From positions 1,860,001 to 1,924,000 of the forward strand of contig NZ_LR882035.1 of the NCBI RefSeq assembly GCF_904528075.1: DNA of 64,000 bases. The letters are read 5' to 3'. Positions 1 to 8,518 of this stretch are shown here, piece after piece. Within the stretch, counting starts at the first letter, position 1. Every line of letters starts with the position of its first letter. The position numbers were made by a program, and so were the translations under genes. The stretch comes from Agreia sp. COWG. GTDB lineage: Bacteria > Actinomycetota > Actinomycetes > Actinomycetales > Microbacteriaceae. The notes under the pieces are model-generated. The model was not told where the DNA came from. It ran no database searches and was given only the letters and a program-made list of their open reading frames with translations.

Positions 1-383
1 ACGCGGCTCGAGCCGAGCCTGTGCGCGACGTCGGCACGCAGTTCGTCGACCGTGGCGGCCTCGCCGCCGAGCCAGACGCACAGTTCAGCGCCGTCGAGAA
101 CGACGTCTCCCGTGGTCATCTCGGCGACCCATGCGGTGACGGCGGCGGTCAAGGCCTGCCCGCACGCCCCTCTTCGCACATCGCGTGCGAGCCAGCTGAC
201 CGTGATGCGCTCGGGAGTCTCGATCGGCACGATCTGGGCTGAAGAGGCTACCTCGATGAAAATCTGCCCCCGGGCGCCGTCGGGAAGAGACTCGATCAGG
301 CCGCTGATCACGGGGATGATCGTCTCATCGCCCGCAAGCAGAACGCGCCCCGCGGTCGTAGGCATGGCACCGGCCTCAGTCAT
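1..383 (-). CDS. Siderophore-interacting (SIP) domain protein, 3' end outside window
   Basis: About 127 N-terminal residues are visible; the gene runs off the left edge. The 'RVLLAGDET' strand near residues 13-21 and the 'IFIEVASSAQI' strand near 42-52 match the C-terminal SIP (NAD-binding) domain of siderophore-interacting proteins, which release iron from ferric siderophores by NAD(P)H-dependent reduction. Translation begins directly in this domain, so the FAD-binding half found in ViuB-type proteins is absent and this is a stand-alone SIP domain. ATG 383 is the first in-frame start and lies 17 nt after an iron-box-like palindrome; a second ATG follows six codons later. An iron-related role is supported independently by sequence and by the upstream operator. 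The true C-terminus cannot be judged. Confidence 0.75.
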   Translation of the reverse strand, partial: MTEAGAMPTTAGRVLLAGDETIIPVISGLIESLPDGARGQIFIEVASSAQIVPIETPERITVSWLARDVRRGACGQALTAAVTAWVAEMTTGDVVLDGAELCVWLGGEAATVDELRADVAHRLGSSR

Positions 384-400
384 CAAAAGTCTCACGAAAC

Positions 401-419
401 TTAGTATAGGCATACCTAA
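401..419 (-). promoter_or_regulatory. Putative IdeR/DtxR iron box
   Basis: On the minus strand this reads TTAGGTATGCCTATACTAA. It matches the DtxR/IdeR consensus TWAGGTTAGSCTAACCTWA at 15 of 19 positions and is nearly palindromic. It contains a TATACT hexamer that could be the -10 of the SIP gene, so a bound repressor would cover the promoter. Iron repression of the SIP-domain gene is inferred. Confidence 0.7.
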
Positions 420-429
420 CCTGAGATCA

Positions 430-1869
430 TCAGAAGGCGGTGTTCCAGCCCGCAGGATGACGCTCCTCCCAGCGCACTCGACGCTCCAGCTGTCGACCGA
501 TCGCGAGCAGGGTACCCTCCCCGCCCGGTCGCCCGATGAGCTGCACACCGATCGGCAGCCCGTCTGCGCTCATGCCCACGGGCAGGCTGATGGCGGGCAG
601 CCCGGCGACGTTCACATAGGAGGTGAACGGCGTATAGGCCACCTGCTTCGCAAAATTATCCACCGCATCCACCCCGTCGTACCAGCCGAGCGGCCTCGCG
701 GTCATGGCGACGGTGGGCGTCACTATCGCGTCGTACCCCGCGAATTGCCGGATGACGCTGCGCTCGAAGGCAGCCAACTGCCCGAGTGCGGCCGCCAGCG
801 CAGCCCCGGAGAGGGCGCGGCCCTCGCGCCGCAGCCAGAGGGTCACGGGTTCGAGGAGCTCCTCCTGCCCTGTGGTGAGCGGGATGCCGGTCGCCCCGGC
901 CTGCCAGACCGAGCGGAAGGCATCCGGATAGCCCGGCGACGGCTCGAGCTCGACGCCCTCGACGCCGTGGCCGAGATCGCCGAGCATGCGCAGGGTGTCG
1001 TCGAGAACGGTGCGCACGTCGGGATCGATCGCGATGTCGTACTCGTGCGAGAACGGCGAGTCGAGGCACACACCGAGTTGAAAGCGCCCCTCGCCCCTGA
1101 TCGCGTAGCCCAGAAAATCGCCGTCGTTCTGCTCGGGCGCACGCAATGAGAAGTGGTCGTCGACGCGCGATCCCTTCCGGCCGATCATGCCGTCGAGCAG
1201 CAGAGCCGCATCGGCGACGGAACGCGCCAGCGGTCCCCCGACCGGCAGCCCGCCCAGAGCGTCGATTCCGGAGAGTGCGGGCACGCGACCTCGCGAGGGC
1301 TTGAGCCCGACGAGCCCGCAGGCCGACGCGGGAATGCGGATCGACCCGCCGCCGTCGGAACCCGGCGCGAAGGGCAGGAGACCCGCCGCGACCGCGGCTG
1401 CGGCACCGCCCGACGATCCGCCAGCACCCCTCGACGTGTCCCACGGATTGCGCGCAGGCGGCGCCACCAGGCTCTCGGTGTAGCTCGTCATGCCGAACTC
1501 GGGCGTCGCGGTCTTGCCAAGGCTGATTCCGCCGGCGTCGTCGAGGGTGCGAGGCAGCTCGTCGGATGTGTCGGGCACGAAGGCGTCGAAAGCTCGAGAA
1601 CCGTAGCTCGTTCGAACGCCCGCCCGGTTCCACAGGTCCTTGTCGGCGAAGGGCAGCCCCCACAGCCGAGTGGATCGGGGCAGCCGCTCCTCGACGAATC
1701 GCGCACGCTCGACGGCCCTGTCGGCCGTCACCGCGTAGAAGGCTCCGAGCCCCTGGTCCTGTGCCGCGATGCGGTCGAGGTAGTGCTTCGTGAGTTCGAC
1801 CGCACCGAGCTCCCGCCGCTGCAGGAGTCGGTACTGCTCGAGGGCCGAGAACTCGTGCGGTTGCGTCAT
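430..1869 (-). CDS. Amidase (amidase signature family)
   Basis: A 479-residue amidase signature enzyme that hydrolyses a C-N amide bond of unknown substrate. The Ser-cisSer-Lys triad is visible: Lys77 in 'FADKDL', Ser152 in 'GGSSGG' and Ser176 in '[10 protein letters not shown]'. The length fits stand-alone amidases. It is not likely to be GatA because no gatB or gatC lies nearby and the N-terminus differs. ATG 1869 is chosen because a TAGGCT -10 hexamer sits 6 nt upstream and there is no Shine-Dalgarno sequence, pointing to a leaderless message. The substrate cannot be read from sequence. Confidence 0.9.
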   Translation of the reverse strand: MTQPHEFSALEQYRLLQRRELGAVELTKHYLDRIAAQDQGLGAFYAVTADRAVERARFVEERLPRSTRLWGLPFADKDLWNRAGVRTSYGSRAFDAFVPDTSDELPRTLDDAGGISLGKTATPEFGMTSYTESLVAPPARNPWDTSRGAGGSSGGAAAAVAAGLLPFAPGSDGGGSIRIPASACGLVGLKPSRGRVPALSGIDALGGLPVGGPLARSVADAALLLDGMIGRKGSRVDDHFSLRAPEQNDGDFLGYAIRGEGRFQLGVCLDSPFSHEYDIAIDPDVRTVLDDTLRMLGDLGHGVEGVELEPSPGYPDAFRSVWQAGATGIPLTTGQEELLEPVTLWLRREGRALSGAALAAALGQLAAFERSVIRQFAGYDAIVTPTVAMTARPLGWYDGVDAVDNFAKQVAYTPFTSYVNVAGLPAISLPVGMSADGLPIGVQLIGRPGGEGTLLAIGRQLERRVRWEERHPAGWNTAF

Positions 1870-1875
1870 GCATCG

Positions 1876-1881
1876 AGCCTA
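1876..1881 (-). promoter_or_regulatory. -10 hexamer of amidase gene (leaderless type)
   Basis: TAGGCT on the minus strand with 6 nt to ATG 1869. No clear -35 is visible. Confidence 0.5.
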
Positions 1882-1911
1882 GTTGGCCCCGATCTCGACC
1901 CCGAGATGCCC

Positions 1912-2490
1912 CTACTTGAGCGACTTCTGCAGCATGACCGTGCCCAGCCAGCGGTTGAACTTGAAGCCGACGCGGCCCAGCCGCCCCACCTCCTTGAAGC
2001 CGAACTTCACGTGCATAGCGAGAGAGGCCTCGGCGCCCTGGTCGGCGATGACAGCGAGAACCTCTTTGATTCCGGCCGCCTTCGACCGGGTGAGGAGCTC
2101 GCCGAGCAGGGCCTTTCCCAGGCCCTTGCCCGTTGCCGCCGGACCCAGATAGATCGAGTTCTCGACGGTGCGCCGGTAGGCCGCCTTGTCTTTCCAGGGA
2201 GCGACGTAGGCGAAGCCGAGCACGTGGCCAGAAGGCGAGACGGCCACGAGAAAGGGAAAACCGAGCTTGGCGACCCAGGCGAATTTCGCCCTCCACGCCT
2301 TCAGCGTCATGGGATCCTCGTCGAACGTGACCGTGCTGTTCGCCACGTAGTGGTTGTAGATCTCCCGCACATCGGGCAGGTCCTTCGTCGTGGCATCCCT
2401 GATGACATATTCGAAGGTCGGCGGCGGGGGCGCCTTCGGCCGCAACTCGCGGGGCAGGCGACGCCTCGGCTGGTACTCCTCTTCAAGCAT
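1912..2490 (-). CDS. GNAT family N-acetyltransferase (PAT-like)
   Basis: A 192-residue GNAT acetyltransferase using acetyl-CoA. After a Pro/Arg-rich N-terminal tail (residues 1-28) the fold opens with 'IRDATTKDLPDVREIYNHYV' and 'STVTFDEDP', which resemble phosphinothricin/methionine sulfoximine acetyltransferases. The acetyl-CoA loop is 'GPAATGKGLGKALL' near residues 116-129. The start at 2490 follows a TAGGCT hexamer by 6 nt, and that hexamer overlaps the stop codon of ung. The substrate may be a small amine or a phosphinothricin-like compound, but this is only family-level inference. Confidence 0.85.
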   Translation of the reverse strand: MLEEEYQPRRRLPRELRPKAPPPPTFEYVIRDATTKDLPDVREIYNHYVANSTVTFDEDPMTLKAWRAKFAWVAKLGFPFLVAVSPSGHVLGFAYVAPWKDKAAYRRTVENSIYLGPAATGKGLGKALLGELLTRSKAAGIKEVLAVIADQGAEASLAMHVKFGFKEVGRLGRVGFKFNRWLGTVMLQKSLK

Positions 2491-2496
2491 TGGTCA

Positions 2497-2502
2497 AGCC
2501 TA
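2497..2502 (-). promoter_or_regulatory. -10 hexamer of GNAT gene, overlapping the ung stop codon
   Basis: TAGGCT on the minus strand, 6 nt before ATG 2490. Its first three bases are the TAG stop codon of ung. Confidence 0.5.
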
Positions 2503-3201
2503 TTGCGCCGTCGCGCCGAGAGACCAGTCGACCGCTGGCGCGCCCTGGTCGTCGAGGAGCGTGTTGACCCGACTGAAGGGGCGCGATCCGAAGAAGCCCC
2601 TGCTCGCCGAGAGGGGGCTCGGATGCGCGGACTCGATCGTGGGCGTGCCCTCCAAGAGCGGCTTGACCGCCGCGGCGTCTCTACCCCACAAGACGGCGAC
2701 CAGCGGCTGCTGACGGGCCACGAGCGTTCGAACGGCCGCGTCGGTCACGCGCTCCCAGCCGCGCCTCCGATGCGATCCGGCCTCGCCCGCTCGCACGGTC
2801 AGCACCCTGTTCAAGAGCATCACTCCGTTGTCTGACCAGCTCGTGAGATCCCCGTGCTCGGGAGTCGCAATGCCCAGGTCGTCGCGCAGCTCGCGGTAGA
2901 TGTTGGCGAGGCTCCGGGGCAGGGGCCGCACGTGCGCGTCGGTGGCGAAGGAGAGACCGATCGCGTGGCCGGGCGTCGGATAGGGATCCTGACCGAGGAT
3001 CAGCACCCGCACGCCCCGCAATGGCGCCCGAAACGCGCGGAAGACGTTCGGGCCGCTCGGCAGGTAGCGATGTCCTTCGGCCGTCTCGGCCCTGAGGAAT
3101 TCCCCCAGGGAGGCGATGGTCTCCTCTTCGCATCGGAGCGCATCCGCCCAGTCGGCGTGGATGAGACCGTCGCGAAGGAGTCGGTCGAGCGAATCGGTCA
3201 C
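2500..3201 (-). CDS. ung: Uracil-DNA glycosylase, family 1
   Basis: A 233-residue UDG that excises uracil from DNA to start base-excision repair. The water-activating motif is '[16 protein letters not shown]' (residues 70-85, Asp72 catalytic), with Pro in place of the His of the E. coli GQDPYH motif. The C-terminal loop 'HPSPLS' (His193) and the middle 'MLLN' segment are present. The start at 3201 lies 4 nt after the stop of the upstream peptidase gene, so it is probably translated as part of the 4448-2500 operon. Length matches family 1 enzymes. Confidence 0.95.
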   Translation of the reverse strand: MTDSLDRLLRDGLIHADWADALRCEEETIASLGEFLRAETAEGHRYLPSGPNVFRAFRAPLRGVRVLILGQDPYPTPGHAIGLSFATDAHVRPLPRSLANIYRELRDDLGIATPEHGDLTSWSDNGVMLLNRVLTVRAGEAGSHRRRGWERVTDAAVRTLVARQQPLVAVLWGRDAAAVKPLLEGTPTIESAHPSPLSASRGFFGSRPFSRVNTLLDDQGAPAVDWSLGATAQ

Positions 3202-3204
3202 GGG

Positions 3205-3930
3205 TCAGCCGACGCCGAGGGTCGACACGCGAACAGTGCCGGAGTCGCGGGCCACCGTCCACACACTCCCACTGCCGACGACGCGCAGCCCCTCGTCTCC
3301 GACGATCAGGGCGGTGTGCTCGTCGACCGCGAGACCGCCGTCGATGACGCCCGCCTCGGTTGCGGCGATGAGGCGGCCCACCGTTCCCCACTGGGCGGCG
3401 TGCACCTCCACCGTCGTGTCGATGAGTCCGATTCCCTCGAGCACCGTGACCTGCTCGAGCTCCTGCGATGCCTCAACGGGGCACACCTGAACGTCGCCGA
3501 TCTTCCAACCACCCACCAGTGCACCGTCAGCGACCACGGCCGCTCCGGCCGACATTCCGAAGTAGGGCACACCGCTCTCGACGAGGGCGCGGATCACGGC
3601 GAACGACGAGGCGAGGCTGTCTCGGTAGGCGGGGGTGAGGCCACCCCAGACCACGAGGCCGTCGAGGTCGGCGAGCAGGGATTCGTCGAGCGGCGCGCCC
3701 TCCGGCGCCAGCACCGCGATCGGATCGATCTTGCCCAGCGCGCCGAACACGGCCGAGAGCTCCACGAACTTCTCGGGCCCATCGCCGTCGCGCACGAGCA
3801 CGATGGCCAGCCGGGGGCCGTCGAGGCGACCAGCCAGGGTGGAGCGCAGGGTGATCTCATCGAGGAACGGCCGAAACACGGCTCCGTCGTCTTCGAATGG
3901 CCAGCCGCCACCGGCGAGGTGGATAGACAT
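3205..3930 (-). CDS. Peptidase S51-like (peptidase E / cyanophycinase-type) protein
   Basis: A 241-residue class-I glutamine-amidotransferase-fold hydrolase of the S51 type. The nucleophile elbow 'YFGMSAGAA' puts Ser127 in the GxSAGA motif, and His177 lies in 'VEVHAAQWGTVGRL', matching the family's His-Arg-Leu region. S51 enzymes cleave Asp-X dipeptides or beta-Asp-Arg of cyanophycin; the actual substrate is unknown. An upstream in-frame start at 3975 exists, but ATG 3930 is preferred: it overlaps the stop of the phosphoribosyltransferase gene (TGATG) and starts the conserved 'IHLAGGG' strand. Confidence 0.85.
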   Translation of the reverse strand: MSIHLAGGGWPFEDDGAVFRPFLDEITLRSTLAGRLDGPRLAIVLVRDGDGPEKFVELSAVFGALGKIDPIAVLAPEGAPLDESLLADLDGLVVWGGLTPAYRDSLASSFAVIRALVESGVPYFGMSAGAAVVADGALVGGWKIGDVQVCPVEASQELEQVTVLEGIGLIDTTVEVHAAQWGTVGRLIAATEAGVIDGGLAVDEHTALIVGDEGLRVVGSGSVWTVARDSGTVRVSTLGVG

Positions 3931-4448
3931 CAGGCGCCGACGGGCGGATGCGCCGACCACGGGAAGACGATCCAACGGTCGGTCTTACGCCAGAAGAAGT
4001 CGGGCTGGATAACAGAGCGCGGCTTCGAGTACAGCGTCGCGGTCTTGACGACGACTCCGACGGTCTCGAGCAGACCGACCACCATGGCGAGCGTTCGGCC
4101 GGAGTCTGCCACGTCGTCGACCAGCAGGATGTTCTTGCCGATGAGGGGAGCGTTATCGATCAGAGGAGGCAGCAGCACCGGCTCGGGGAGTGTGGTCTCG
4201 ACGTCGGAGTAGAACTCCACGTTGAGACTGCCGCAGCTCTTCGTTCCGAGGGCGTAGGCGAGGGCTCCGGCGGGGAGCAGGCCGCCCCGGGCGATGGCGA
4301 TCACGAAGTCCGGCACAAAACCGCTTCCGAGCACGTCGCGGGCCAGGTCTCGCGATGCGTCACCGAACTCCAGCCAGCCCAGCACCTCGCGCTCGGGTTC
4401 GGCCGGCTCTGGCTGCGCGATGATGGTGTTCTCGTCGGGTGAAATCAT
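3930..4448 (-). CDS. Phosphoribosyltransferase family protein (purine-type)
   Basis: A 172-residue type I PRTase. The PRPP-binding loop 'LLVDDVADSGRTLA' lies near residues 108-121 and 'IAIARGGLLPAG' near 50-61. The C-terminal 'VFPW' is typical of xanthine/guanine or hypoxanthine PRTase-like proteins, which salvage purine bases to nucleotides using PRPP. Which base it uses is not clear. It heads a three-gene overlapping unit with an S51 peptidase and ung. ATG 4448 has a TAACTT hexamer 6 nt upstream and no Shine-Dalgarno sequence. It is divergent from the MFS gene at 4501. Confidence 0.85.
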   Translation of the reverse strand: MISPDENTIIAQPEPAEPEREVLGWLEFGDASRDLARDVLGSGFVPDFVIAIARGGLLPAGALAYALGTKSCGSLNVEFYSDVETTLPEPVLLPPLIDNAPLIGKNILLVDDVADSGRTLAMVVGLLETVGVVVKTATLYSKPRSVIQPDFFWRKTDRWIVFPWSAHPPVGA

Positions 4449-4454
4449 GGGTCT

Positions 4455-4460
4455 AAGTTA
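4455..4460 (-). promoter_or_regulatory. -10 hexamer of phosphoribosyltransferase operon
   Basis: TAACTT on the minus strand, 6 nt before ATG 4448; leaderless type. It is part of a 52-bp divergent region shared with the MFS gene. Confidence 0.45.
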
Positions 4461-4488
4461 TCGGTTTTCCCGCCCTCCACGACGCGGA

Positions 4489-4494
4489 TAAAAT
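4489..4494 (+). promoter_or_regulatory. -10 hexamer of MFS gene (leaderless type)
   Basis: TAAAAT, 6 nt before ATG 4501, with no Shine-Dalgarno sequence between. Confidence 0.5.
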
Positions 4495-4500
4495 CCGTTC

Positions 4501-6015
4501 ATGACGACCGAACGGCCCCGGCGGAGCTTCGCATCGGCTCGATCGTTCGCAGCGACATCGATGGGCGTCACAGCGGGCCTCATCGGCTACCTCTTTCTCG
4601 TAGAGGTAACGAGCGGAATCCTCCAGGGGTATTACATCCCGCTCATTCCCGATCTCGTCAAGAATCTCGGCGTCGTCGATGCCGACTTCAATTGGTTCGA
4701 GGCCGGCCAACTTCTCGTGTCGGCACTGGTTGTGCCGATCATCGCCAAACTCGGCGACATGTGGGGCCACAGGCGGATGCTCCTCGCTACGACGGTCCTG
4801 ACCGCTGCGGCGAGCTGGTGGCTGGTTTTCGCGAACGACTTCGTTTCGTTCCTCCTCGCTTGGGCTCTGCAGGGCTTCTATGCCGTCTGGCTTCCGCTCG
4901 AGGTGGCCCTCATCTTCGACCGCGGCCGGCGCACGGGCCGCGCCGCGTCGCAGACCCGTCGAGCAGCGGGGCTCCTCGTCGTCGCGCTCGAGGTCGGCGC
5001 GATCGCGGGAGCTGTGGCCGGTGGACGCGTGTTCGCCGCGTTGGGTGGCGCGGTCGCTCCCACACTGATGGTTCCCGCTCTCGCTGTGACCCTCGTGTTC
5101 TTCGTCGTGCTGTTCGGCGTTCCCGAATCGACCCCGCTGCCCGGCCGATCGCTCGACGTCGCGGGCTTTTCGATCCTCACGGCGGGACTTCTGCTCATCA
5201 CCTCGGGGCTGACTTTTTTGCGCATCAACGGCCCCGGCACCTGGTGGGTCTGGGGCCTCATAGCGGTCGGCGTCCTCGTCTTCGTTCCGTTCGTGCGCTA
5301 CGAACGCCGACAGTCCGATCCGGCGATCGACATGCGCGTGCTCTCAAGGCCCACGATGTGGCCTGTGCAGCTCACGGCGGCCCTCATCGGCATCAGCCTT
5401 CTCGGAGCGCAGGTGCCTCTCAGCACCTTTGCCGGCACAGATCCGGTCAACGGTTATGGCCTCGGCCTCACCGCAAGCGAGATCTCCAACCTCATCGGCG
5501 CTTATCTCGTGTCGATGATCCTCGGAGCACTGCTCTTTCCCCTGATCTCAGCATGGGCGACTCCACGGGCCGCACTCATCGGCGGGGCGTTGCTCGTAGG
5601 CCTCGGATACCTGATGTTCCTTCCGTTGCACAGCACGGTGCCGCAGGTCGTTACCAACATGATCATCGCCGGGCTTGGCTCGGGCTCTCTCGTTGGCGCA
5701 CTGCCGAGCGCAGCGGCCGCGGCGGCACCCCGCGGCCAGACGGGGATGGCCGCCGCTCTCACGAACACCTCCAAAACGGTCGGCGGCTCATTCGCCTCCG
5801 CGGTCTTCGGTGTCGTGCTCTTCGCTGGCGCGTCCTCGGTCACCGCCACGGCGTCGAGCCTGATCGGCTACATGCAGGTGTGGGCGATCTGCGGAGTGGG
5901 GGCGCTGGTCGCGGCGGCGCTTCTCCTCTTCGTTCCTCGCACGGCATTCGGCGACACCGAGGTATCGGATGAGAGAGTGTCGGACGTCGACCCAGCGGTC
6001 GATCAGGCCCGGTGA
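4501..6015 (+). CDS. MFS transporter
   Basis: A 504-residue inner-membrane major facilitator transporter with about 14 predicted hydrophobic segments. The loop 2-3 motif 'KLGDMWGHRRMLL' (near residues 82-94) is the MFS signature, and the long middle loop plus length resemble the DHA2 drug/H+ antiporter group. The likely role is export of a small molecule; the substrate is unknown. ATG 4501 follows a TAAAAT hexamer by 6 nt. The gene converges with the SDR gene, overlapping its 3' end by 13 bp. Confidence 0.85.
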   Translation: MTTERPRRSFASARSFAATSMGVTAGLIGYLFLVEVTSGILQGYYIPLIPDLVKNLGVVDADFNWFEAGQLLVSALVVPIIAKLGDMWGHRRMLLATTVLTAAASWWLVFANDFVSFLLAWALQGFYAVWLPLEVALIFDRGRRTGRAASQTRRAAGLLVVALEVGAIAGAVAGGRVFAALGGAVAPTLMVPALAVTLVFFVVLFGVPESTPLPGRSLDVAGFSILTAGLLLITSGLTFLRINGPGTWWVWGLIAVGVLVFVPFVRYERRQSDPAIDMRVLSRPTMWPVQLTAALIGISLLGAQVPLSTFAGTDPVNGYGLGLTASEISNLIGAYLVSMILGALLFPLISAWATPRAALIGGALLVGLGYLMFLPLHSTVPQVVTNMIIAGLGSGSLVGALPSAAAAAAPRGQTGMAAALTNTSKTVGGSFASAVFGVVLFAGASSVTATASSLIGYMQVWAICGVGALVAAALLLFVPRTAFGDTEVSDERVSDVDPAVDQAR

Positions 6016-6791
6016 GCCTGCGGCCGCACCTCGAGCGGTCCACGGTGCACCTTGTGCACGGCCGACTGCGCAACGGGCTTGATCACGACGAGGTCGAGCG
6101 AGACGTGTGCGGGCTGCTCGATCATCGAGACGATCACGCGCGAGATATCGTCGGCCACGAGCGGGTCGGGCACGCTGGCGTAGACGCCGTCCGCCCGCTC
6201 CCGGTCGCCGCCGAAGCGGTTCAGCGAGAACTCCTCGGTGTGCACCATCCCCGGAGCGATCTCGAGCACTCGAATCGGCTCTCCGCTCAGCTCGAGGCGA
6301 AGCACCTCGAGCAGGGTGCGCGTTCCGAATTTCGCGACGTTGTAGCCACCGCCGCCCTCGTAGGCCGTATGGCCGGCGATCGACGTGACCGTGACAATAT
6401 CGGCAACACCGCCGGGCGTGACGGATTCGCGCAAGAGGGGAAGCAGCGCCGAGATGACGCGCTTGACAGCGAGCACGTTGACGTCGTACATCCACTGCCA
6501 GTCGTCGGGCGTGCCGTTCTCGACGGAATCGAGGCCGCGAGCGCCGCCGGCGTTGTTGACCAGGGTCGACGCTCCCCCGGTGTCGCGAAGCCAGGCCGCC
6601 AGTGCGTCCACGTCGTCCTGTCTCGTGAGGTCTGCGACGAAGAACTCCGCGCCCGTCTCGTCGGCGAGCGCCTCGAGCCGGTCTCGCCGCCTGGCGACGC
6701 CCACGACGTCCCACCCACTGGCTCGAAGGGCGCGCACCGTCGCCTCGCCGATTCCTGAACTCGCTCCCGTGACCACAGCACGACGACCCAC
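6003..6791 (-). CDS. Short-chain dehydrogenase/reductase (SDR)
   Basis: A 262-residue classical SDR. The nucleotide-binding motif 'TGASSGIG' is near residues 8-15, 'NNAGG' follows in mid-protein, and the catalytic 'YNVAKFG' gives the YxxxK pair. 'VARRRDRLEAL' suggests NADP(H) preference because of the Arg residues after beta-2. It oxidises or reduces an unknown alcohol/ketone. GTG 6791 is chosen because it sits one residue before 'RRAVVTG' and follows a GGTGGG stretch. The frame stays open further upstream, but that part has no SDR-like sequence. Confidence 0.85.
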   Translation of the reverse strand: MGRRAVVTGASSGIGEATVRALRASGWDVVGVARRRDRLEALADETGAEFFVADLTRQDDVDALAAWLRDTGGASTLVNNAGGARGLDSVENGTPDDWQWMYDVNVLAVKRVISALLPLLRESVTPGGVADIVTVTSIAGHTAYEGGGGYNVAKFGTRTLLEVLRLELSGEPIRVLEIAPGMVHTEEFSLNRFGGDRERADGVYASVPDPLVADDISRVIVSMIEQPAHVSLDLVVIKPVAQSAVHKVHRGPLEVRPQAHRA

Positions 6792-7037
6792 TGACCCACC
6801 ACATTTCTCTTCGACCAGGTATGTGTGCACAACGCTAGCCGCTCGCGTCGGCGACGATGAACGCCGAAGCCGGGCTTCACGCCATGACGCCCCCGGCGCC
6901 GGCGATCCATGCGGAGAAGTCAGCCGGCGAAAGCGCGGCCTCCGTCGTGAGACAACGCACGACGTCGGTGTCCCCGCGTGGTGGCCGGCGGCATCCGGCT
7001 GGTGCTGAGTGGCTGTTACGCCGTGTTTCCCCGAGCG
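6792..7037. other. Intergenic stretch between SDR and metY
   Basis: About 250 bp without a credible gene. A minus-strand TAGCGT hexamer at 6832-6837 is a candidate -10 for the SDR gene. I looked for a SAM-I/IV or other methionine riboswitch before metY and did not recognise the conserved core. Confidence 0.4.
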
Positions 7038-7066
7038 TTGACCGTCGGCCGCGCGGTTCCTAGGCT
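7038..7066 (+). promoter_or_regulatory. Sigma-70 type promoter of metY
   Basis: TTGACC (7038-7043), a 17-bp spacer, and TAGGCT (7061-7066). This is the best-formed -35/-10 pair in the window. The expected start near 7073 gives a leader of about 50 nt with an AGGA ahead of ATG 7124. Confidence 0.75.
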
Positions 7067-7123
7067 CGGCCTCGGAGCGACTGACGCCCATCAGCAGAAG
7101 AACCGACAAGGAACCAGGACCCC

Positions 7124-8452
7124 ATGAGCGACAACGACGCCGGCTGGAAGTTCGAGACCAAGCAGATCCACTCGGGTGCGGCCCCCGACCCCGTGACCAA
7201 CGCGCGGGCCACGCCGATCTACCAGACCACGTCGTACGTGTTCAACAACTCCCAGCATGCGAAGAACCTGTTCGCCCTCGCCGAGTTCGGCAACATCTAC
7301 ACGCGCATGCAGAACCCCACCCAGAACGTGGTCGAGGAGCGGGTCGCGGCGCTCGAGGGCGGAACGGCTGCGTTGCTCGTCTCCTCCGGCCAGGCCGCTG
7401 AGACGATCGCGGTTCTGAACATAGCCGAGGCCGGAGACCACATCGTCTCGAGCGCCTCGATCTACGGCGGAACCTACAACCTGTTCAAGTACACGCTGAA
7501 GAAGCTCGGCATCGAGACCACCTTCGTCGAGAACCAGGACGACGCCGACGAGTGGCGCCGCGCCGTCAGGCCGAATACGAAGCTCTTCTTCGCCGAGACG
7601 ATCGGCAACCCGAAGATCAACATCCTCGACATCGCCCTCGTGGCCGACGTCGCCCATGAGGCAGGTGTGCCGCTGATCGTCGACAACACGATCGCCACGC
7701 CCTACCTCATCCGCCCGTTCGAGCACGGTGCCGACATCGTGGTGCACTCGGCCACGAAGTTCCTCGGTGGCCACGGCACCGTGATCGGTGGGGTCATCGT
7801 CGACGGCGGGCGATTCTCGTGGACCACGAATGCCGACCGCTTCCCCGGCCTCACCACCCCCGACCCCTCCTACAACGGCGTCAACTACACCGAGGCGCTC
7901 GGCGACGGGATCGCGTACATCATCAAGGCGCGCGTCCAGCTCCTGCGCGACCTCGGCTCGGCGATCGCCCCCGCGAGCGCCTGGCAGCTCATCCAGGGCA
8001 TCGAGACCCTCAGCCTGCGTATCGAGCGGCACGTGCAGAACGCCCAGGAGGTGGCGGAGTGGCTCGACGACCACGATGACATCGCGACGGTCTACTACGC
8101 CGGGCTGCCGACCAGCCCCTGGTACGCGGCGGCCAACAGGTACGCGCCGAAGGGCGTCGGGGCGGTGCTGTCGTTCGAGCTGAAGGGCGGCGTGGATGCC
8201 GGTCGCGCGTTCGTCGACACCCTCAGCCTGTTCAGTCACCTGGCGAACATCGGAGACGTGCGCAGCCTCGTGATCCACCCCGCGTCGACGACGCATTCGC
8301 AACTCACGCCAGAACAGCAGCTGATCTCGGGGGTCACCCCGGGCCTGGTGCGCCTGTCGGTCGGGCTCGAGAATATCGATGACATCAAGGCCGATCTGGC
8401 AACGGGGCTCGCCGCGGCGAGAGAGGTCGCTCGCGCCAACAGCGTGGCGTAG
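7124..8452 (+). CDS. metY: O-acetylhomoserine sulfhydrylase (aminocarboxypropyltransferase)
   Basis: A 442-residue cytoplasmic PLP enzyme that makes homocysteine (or methionine with methanethiol) from O-acetylhomoserine and sulfide. It belongs to the Cys/Met metabolism PLP family: 'QIHSG' near the start, '[10 protein letters not shown]' near residue 88, and the Schiff-base lysine Lys212 in '[12 protein letters not shown]'. The long insert before 'NYTEALGD' and the length fit MetY rather than MetB or MetC. It sits directly upstream of metX, which supplies its substrate, so together they form the direct sulfhydrylation route. Confidence 0.95.
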   Translation: MSDNDAGWKFETKQIHSGAAPDPVTNARATPIYQTTSYVFNNSQHAKNLFALAEFGNIYTRMQNPTQNVVEERVAALEGGTAALLVSSGQAAETIAVLNIAEAGDHIVSSASIYGGTYNLFKYTLKKLGIETTFVENQDDADEWRRAVRPNTKLFFAETIGNPKINILDIALVADVAHEAGVPLIVDNTIATPYLIRPFEHGADIVVHSATKFLGGHGTVIGGVIVDGGRFSWTTNADRFPGLTTPDPSYNGVNYTEALGDGIAYIIKARVQLLRDLGSAIAPASAWQLIQGIETLSLRIERHVQNAQEVAEWLDDHDDIATVYYAGLPTSPWYAAANRYAPKGVGAVLSFELKGGVDAGRAFVDTLSLFSHLANIGDVRSLVIHPASTTHSQLTPEQQLISGVTPGLVRLSVGLENIDDIKADLATGLAAAREVARANSVA

Positions 8453-8463
8453 TTCCCCCATCG

Positions 8464-8492
8464 GGTGCGCCCCGTCACAAACGGGGCGCACC
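8464..8492 (+). repeat. Perfect 12-bp hairpin between metY and metX
   Basis: GGTGCGCCCCGT (8464-8475), loop CACAA, then ACGGGGCGCACC (8481-8492): a perfect GC-rich stem 12 nt after the metY stop. There is no U-tract on either side, so it is more likely an RNA-stability or processing element, or a partial terminator adjusting metX dose, than a full intrinsic terminator. Confidence 0.7.
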
Positions 8493-8518
8493 GTCCGCAG
8501 CACAAGAGAATGACAACC

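Noticed and set aside
52..1149. Long plus-strand frame antisense to the amidase gene
   Set aside because: Low-complexity Arg/Ser/Ala composition; the opposite strand encodes a complete amidase with catalytic triad.
6792..7123. SAM riboswitch or other methionine leader before metY
   Set aside because: No conserved SAM-I/IV core or kink-turn pattern was recognised, and the promoter at 7038 leaves only a ~50-nt leader, too short for those aptamers.
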